A stretch of 64,000 nt of DNA, taken from positions 23,430,481 to 23,494,480 of the forward strand of contig OX424561.1 of the NCBI GenBank assembly GCA_949152475.1, in the 5' to 3' direction. Below, piece by piece: positions 60,640 to 64,000 of this stretch. This stretch comes from Terebella lapidaria. Its lineage: Eukaryota > Annelida > Polychaeta > Terebellida > Terebellidae. Every line of letters begins with the position of its first letter. Position 1 is the stretch's first letter. Under the pieces are notes generated by a model. It saw only the letters and a program-made list of their open reading frames with translations. It was not told the origin of the DNA and ran no database searches. The position numbers were made by a program, and so were the translations under genes.

Positions 60640-63066
60640 CTGAAAAGCACATAAACAATTGTACGAAAAAAAATATAACGAGAATTCCACACAGATCCAT
60701 TCCCAGCCAGAACATGTTGCTCTTTACAAAAATGACATTCAACAACCAGCGCTTCAAATTATGTACAAAATTTGGTAAATTGCATGGAGAGATGCGCATG
60801 GTTACTTTTGTATCATGTTAATCTTCACTCATCACTGCTTCTATACTATGTCTATTTCCTAAGGGGAACTTAACCCGAGCACCCGACTAGTTCCATGGTC
60901 TAAATTGTTATTCTGTTGTTGTGGTATCAATGCATTGGTCCAGCGTGCATATTCCAGGGAATGTGCGACTCGGCTGACTGTTGATTGCAATTAGATTTTG
61001 TGGCTCCTTCCTTTTGTATAACCAGATGATTAATCGATAACCAAATCACAACGGGGGCCGAGTTACGTATGGCCCCATGTTCCTTGAATAGCTACAGTAT
61101 GAACATGATAATAGGTTACGATACTGAGTGTGAAACTGTCATCATCAGTGAAGTATCAATTCTCCTCGACCCTAACATTGTGTCCGGATTTGCCACATTA
61201 CCAAATTTCTTAGATTTATTTCTGGCACGTTTGGTGCATGTTCAATAATTAGCAGTGGGTCGGTGGAACATTACACTCACGTTATGCTTGCACCGTTAAT
61301 ATCCAGTCATTAATCAATAACTGAAATGAAAGAAAGCAAAAATATATATAGTCAGGTATATTATAATAATTACTTGACCTACTGATTTGGAGAAATATGC
61401 TAGCGTCACATCATGAACTGTCAACTTTGTCACTCGTGTCGTGTCAAACAATATCAGTTGGAATATGAACTACAATTATATCTTGAAAAGAAACCTTTAG
61501 TCGTTTAGTAGAAACCTATCTGCCCATCACACTGGCCTATCATGTTTGGCCTATCTGGTTCTTTCCAGTGGGTTACAAATCTGCCTTGAATCTGATTGGG
61601 GAAGTAGGAAAGAAGGTGAGCAGGAAATAACAGTATTTTCTGTGTCCTATCAGAGTATTGGCTACATATTTGTGACAACAGTGTAGACATTTGGCCAGAT
61701 TATGTCTGTCTGGGCGAAATTTAGGATATTTGTCTAAAGTACCCTTTGATCCAATCAACATGGGGTGCTGTTTCTCTTTCACTGGCCTGTCCCATCATGA
61801 ACAGTTTATTATTAGAATTCATCATGTCTATAATGGTGTGCTAGTGCCTAGTTGCTACCTACTACTAAGTGTTATTTTCACCACCAAAATCGATGAGCTC
61901 GTATTACTAGACTTGCAATTTATATAAAACAAACAGTTCTTGGAAATGTCAGTTTAAAACCACACATGTGTATGTCAGATGAAAAAGAAAATGTGCTCTG
62001 GAACATGTCCCCAGCTGGAAGAGATCATTAGATAATGCGAGTGTGCATTAACTAAATTGATGACTTAGCAGCACTGTGTGTGGCAAAAGGCACAATAATA
62101 CACTGGTACATTCTGTTATTATGCAGTGCCCAATGATGTGATTTCAAAAAAAAAAGTGGTTATGTAATTTATGGATGTGCTGTGGCTGTGGTTGTGATGG
62201 TTTCTACCGATATTACGGTATGACAATATTTGGCCACCATTCATTAGAATGTATGTTTTTGGCCTGGCAAGTGCATTCATCATTGCGCAAAGTCCAGTGA
62301 TAAATGTGGGCATGTAATCTGATAATAACAAGCCTTTTCTACCGCACTACTCCTCCCCCCCCCCCCCCTCCAACCTGCCTCCCTGAGAACCCCCCTCCCC
62401 CCCTGTCCCCCCATCAGTCCAATCCACATGTGCTTCCTCTGTCTAACAATTTGGGGTATTGTTTTCACTGAGTCCAATGTCGGGTACTTTCTGAGGAGCA
62501 GAAGATGTACTCGATGTGAAGGCTCAGTGATATTACTGTACCGCGCACACACACACATGTGGGATGAAACCAAGTGTGTTTGATGTGTGTAGGATACCTA
62601 AAATAGAAGCATGTTCATGAATAAACAACCAAGTTGCTTGAGTTGTGAATATGGATGAAACCCTATAAATGATGATGTTTGTATGAGATGACATGTAGAC
62701 TTTGATTTTAATGGTTCTTTTTGTCTTTACAGAAACAATATGCGTACATCTATCGAAAAGGAATACAACCTCGACCATTACTAGTGCTGCTGCAGTGTGT
62801 CACAACAAAAAACTTGGATTACGCCAAACACTCGGATAACGTGGAACACCCGTGTATCGGATAATATCATAATATAAAATAACGCTCGCTATTGGCATCG
62901 GGAAATCACTTTCACAATCGTCTTGATACCGGGTGAGTATTTGCACCAATAGTATGTGGCATATATCAACAGTGCAGATTTAGGTAATACGATACAATCA
63001 TAAACATTTTAGAGCTCTATCGTAGTGTCAAGTTATTCACTAGATAATGATATATCCTAGTACAAT
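60640..63066. other. Region upstream of Numb: no coding exon seen
   Basis: Mostly unique AT-rich sequence with a C-rich block at 62348-62412. A candidate untranslated 5' exon may end at 62931 (ATACCG|GGTGAGTAT region) with a good donor. An in-frame stop (TAG 63058-63060) precedes the Numb ATG. Confidence 0.4.
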
Positions 63067-63279
63067 ATGTCAAAAAAAAAAATGACCACATGGCACATGC
63101 CCTATGACAATTTGATATCGCAGTTCGGTGACCTTACACACAGAGCTATTATGGAGCGGCTGAAGAGAAGTTTCAGTTTTCGGAAGAAGAAGGATCACGT
63201 CCCAGAAAGCCACAAGCCGCACCAGTGGCAGGAAGATGAACGCAAAGTCCGCGACGGAAACTGCTCCTTCCAAGTTCGG
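63067..63279 (+). CDS. NUMB: Numb first coding exon
   Basis: 71 codons from [20 protein letters not shown] to NCSFQVR. Donor CGG|GTCAGT, phase 0. The A9-11 run after the ATG makes 63082 or 63151 reasonable alternative starts. Confidence 0.88.
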
Positions 63280-63673
63280 GTCAGTGTAGGATGGAAAATC
63301 TGTTGGCACTAAAATTTCAACTGAATATTAATGAATTTTGCATTAAATGTTCTCGAAATTAAAAATTTTGCATTGTCTTCTCGAATGGCATGAAATGTGT
63401 CAGATATCCATATGAAAATTTTTAATATAAAATTCTCATTACACATCGTATATATTTCATGTGGGATTGTCACTGTGTTGTGAGGCTCGTAATTTGTAGT
63501 CATGAATATAATGTACATGCATATTATAATCTATGAGCGCCCAAGAGGTTTTAAAGTATAATGTGTTGAATTAATGTCTTGATTGTCGTCTCTTTCAGTA
63601 CCTCGGCTGCATAGAAGTGTTCGAATCTCGCGGGATTCAAGTCTGTGAAGAAGCGGTTAAGGCACTGAAATCT
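63067..63673 (+). CDS. NUMB: Numb, N-terminal part with start of PTB domain (continues beyond the window)
   Basis: Numb is a membrane-associated adaptor that binds NPxY-type motifs through its PTB domain and restrains Notch by endocytosis during asymmetric division. Exons 63067-63279 and 63599-63673 join in phase 0. The product runs [43 protein letters not shown] and then [25 protein letters not shown]. Human Numb has RKKDVYVPEASRPHQWQ and YLGHVEVDESRG. Fly Numb has [20 protein letters not shown], which is closer to this protein. The basic RSFSFRKKK stretch matches the membrane-binding N-terminus. Several start codons are possible: 63067, 63082 and 63151, the last aligning with the vertebrate start. 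A TAG lies in frame just before 63067. A good donor (GTAAGA) follows 63673. Confidence 0.93.
63599..63673 (+). CDS. NUMB: Numb second coding exon (PTB domain)
   Basis: 25 codons, [20 protein letters not shown] then KALKS, forming the first strand and helix of the PTB fold. Acceptor CTTTCAG, donor TCT|GTAAGA. Confidence 0.93.
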
Positions 63674-64000
63674 GTAAGAATTTTCTGTAGTAAATATTGT
63701 ACACCTAGTCTGTGAGTACAACTTCTGCATTTCGAAATTTTATGACACATTTTCCTGCATAAATAAGTTCAATGTCAATTATTATGGAAAAGGAATGTCC
63801 GGTTATTTCAAAATGCAAAGTTGATATATCTTAAATGTATGTAGTCGATTATTGTTTGTTATTGCTAATTAATGTCATTAAGTTTGTAACTTTTCATTTA
63901 GCTTTTGAGCTTCATGCTTTATTTCCATGGTATGCTTTATACATGTGTTGTCAATGCAAAGTTTCTCTACAAAATGTCCTTCAAAAATGGGCATTAATAT

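Noticed and set aside
62280-62573. 97-codon minus-strand glycine-rich frame
   Set aside because: It is produced by the C-rich run at 62348-62412; no homology.

Overview
This is a window of nuclear DNA from an animal, not a microbe. Coding sequence is carried on short exons with GT-AG (one predicted GC-AG) introns, spacers are AT-rich, and transposable-element debris is dense. The three recognisable host genes are bilaterian. The SRF and Numb sequences are invertebrate-like, and one dominant repeat family (core tandem array, ACGG-type microsatellite, conserved GGTTACCGG ends) resembles the 'pearl'/Helentron-like elements described in bivalves. I therefore favour a marine invertebrate, possibly a mollusc; the species is not determinable from the sequence alone.

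Layout. 1-4760: a damaged DIRS-type tyrosine-recombinase retrotransposon, cut by the window edge (gag, an internally deleted RT, RNase H, YR, then an inverted repeat). 4900-13600 (+): the last three exons of a glutaminyl cyclase (QPCT)-like gene copy. Its first intron in view has been enlarged to 5.2 kb by a repeat complex built from a 134-bp tandem unit. 13650-20900: no gene seen; mostly repeat fragments. 20980-33380 (+): a complete serum response factor gene (SRF; MADS box), eight coding exons, 568 codons plus stop. Perfect CArG boxes (SRF's own binding site) lie just upstream and in intron 1, a layout that suggests autoregulation. 33400-38050: intergenic, with several small inverted-repeat elements. 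38058-51596 (-): a complete QPCT gene, seven coding exons, 356 aa with a signal peptide, tail-to-tail with the partial (+) copy and on the other side of SRF. 51997-53330: a 1,334-bp palindromic transposon-like element made of about 57 copies of a 20-bp minisatellite in two opposed blocks, with terminal inverted repeats and a perfect 6-bp target duplication. 53488-54045: a MITE. 54715-58310: a decayed BEL/Pao LTR retrotransposon. 58320-63060: no gene recognised. 63067-63673 and beyond (+): the first two recognised coding exons of Numb.

The host genes have no evident pathway link: SRF is a transcription factor, QPCT a secretory-pathway enzyme that forms N-terminal pyroglutamate, and Numb a PTB-domain endocytic/Notch regulator. 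The most striking points are the self-complementary minisatellite element, the inverted QPCT duplication in which the (+) copy has lost a catalytic aspartate, the CArG cluster around SRF, and tandem repeat units carrying nuclear-receptor half-sites. All exon calls come from reading frame, splice signals, matched intron phases and remembered family sequences; no searches were run.
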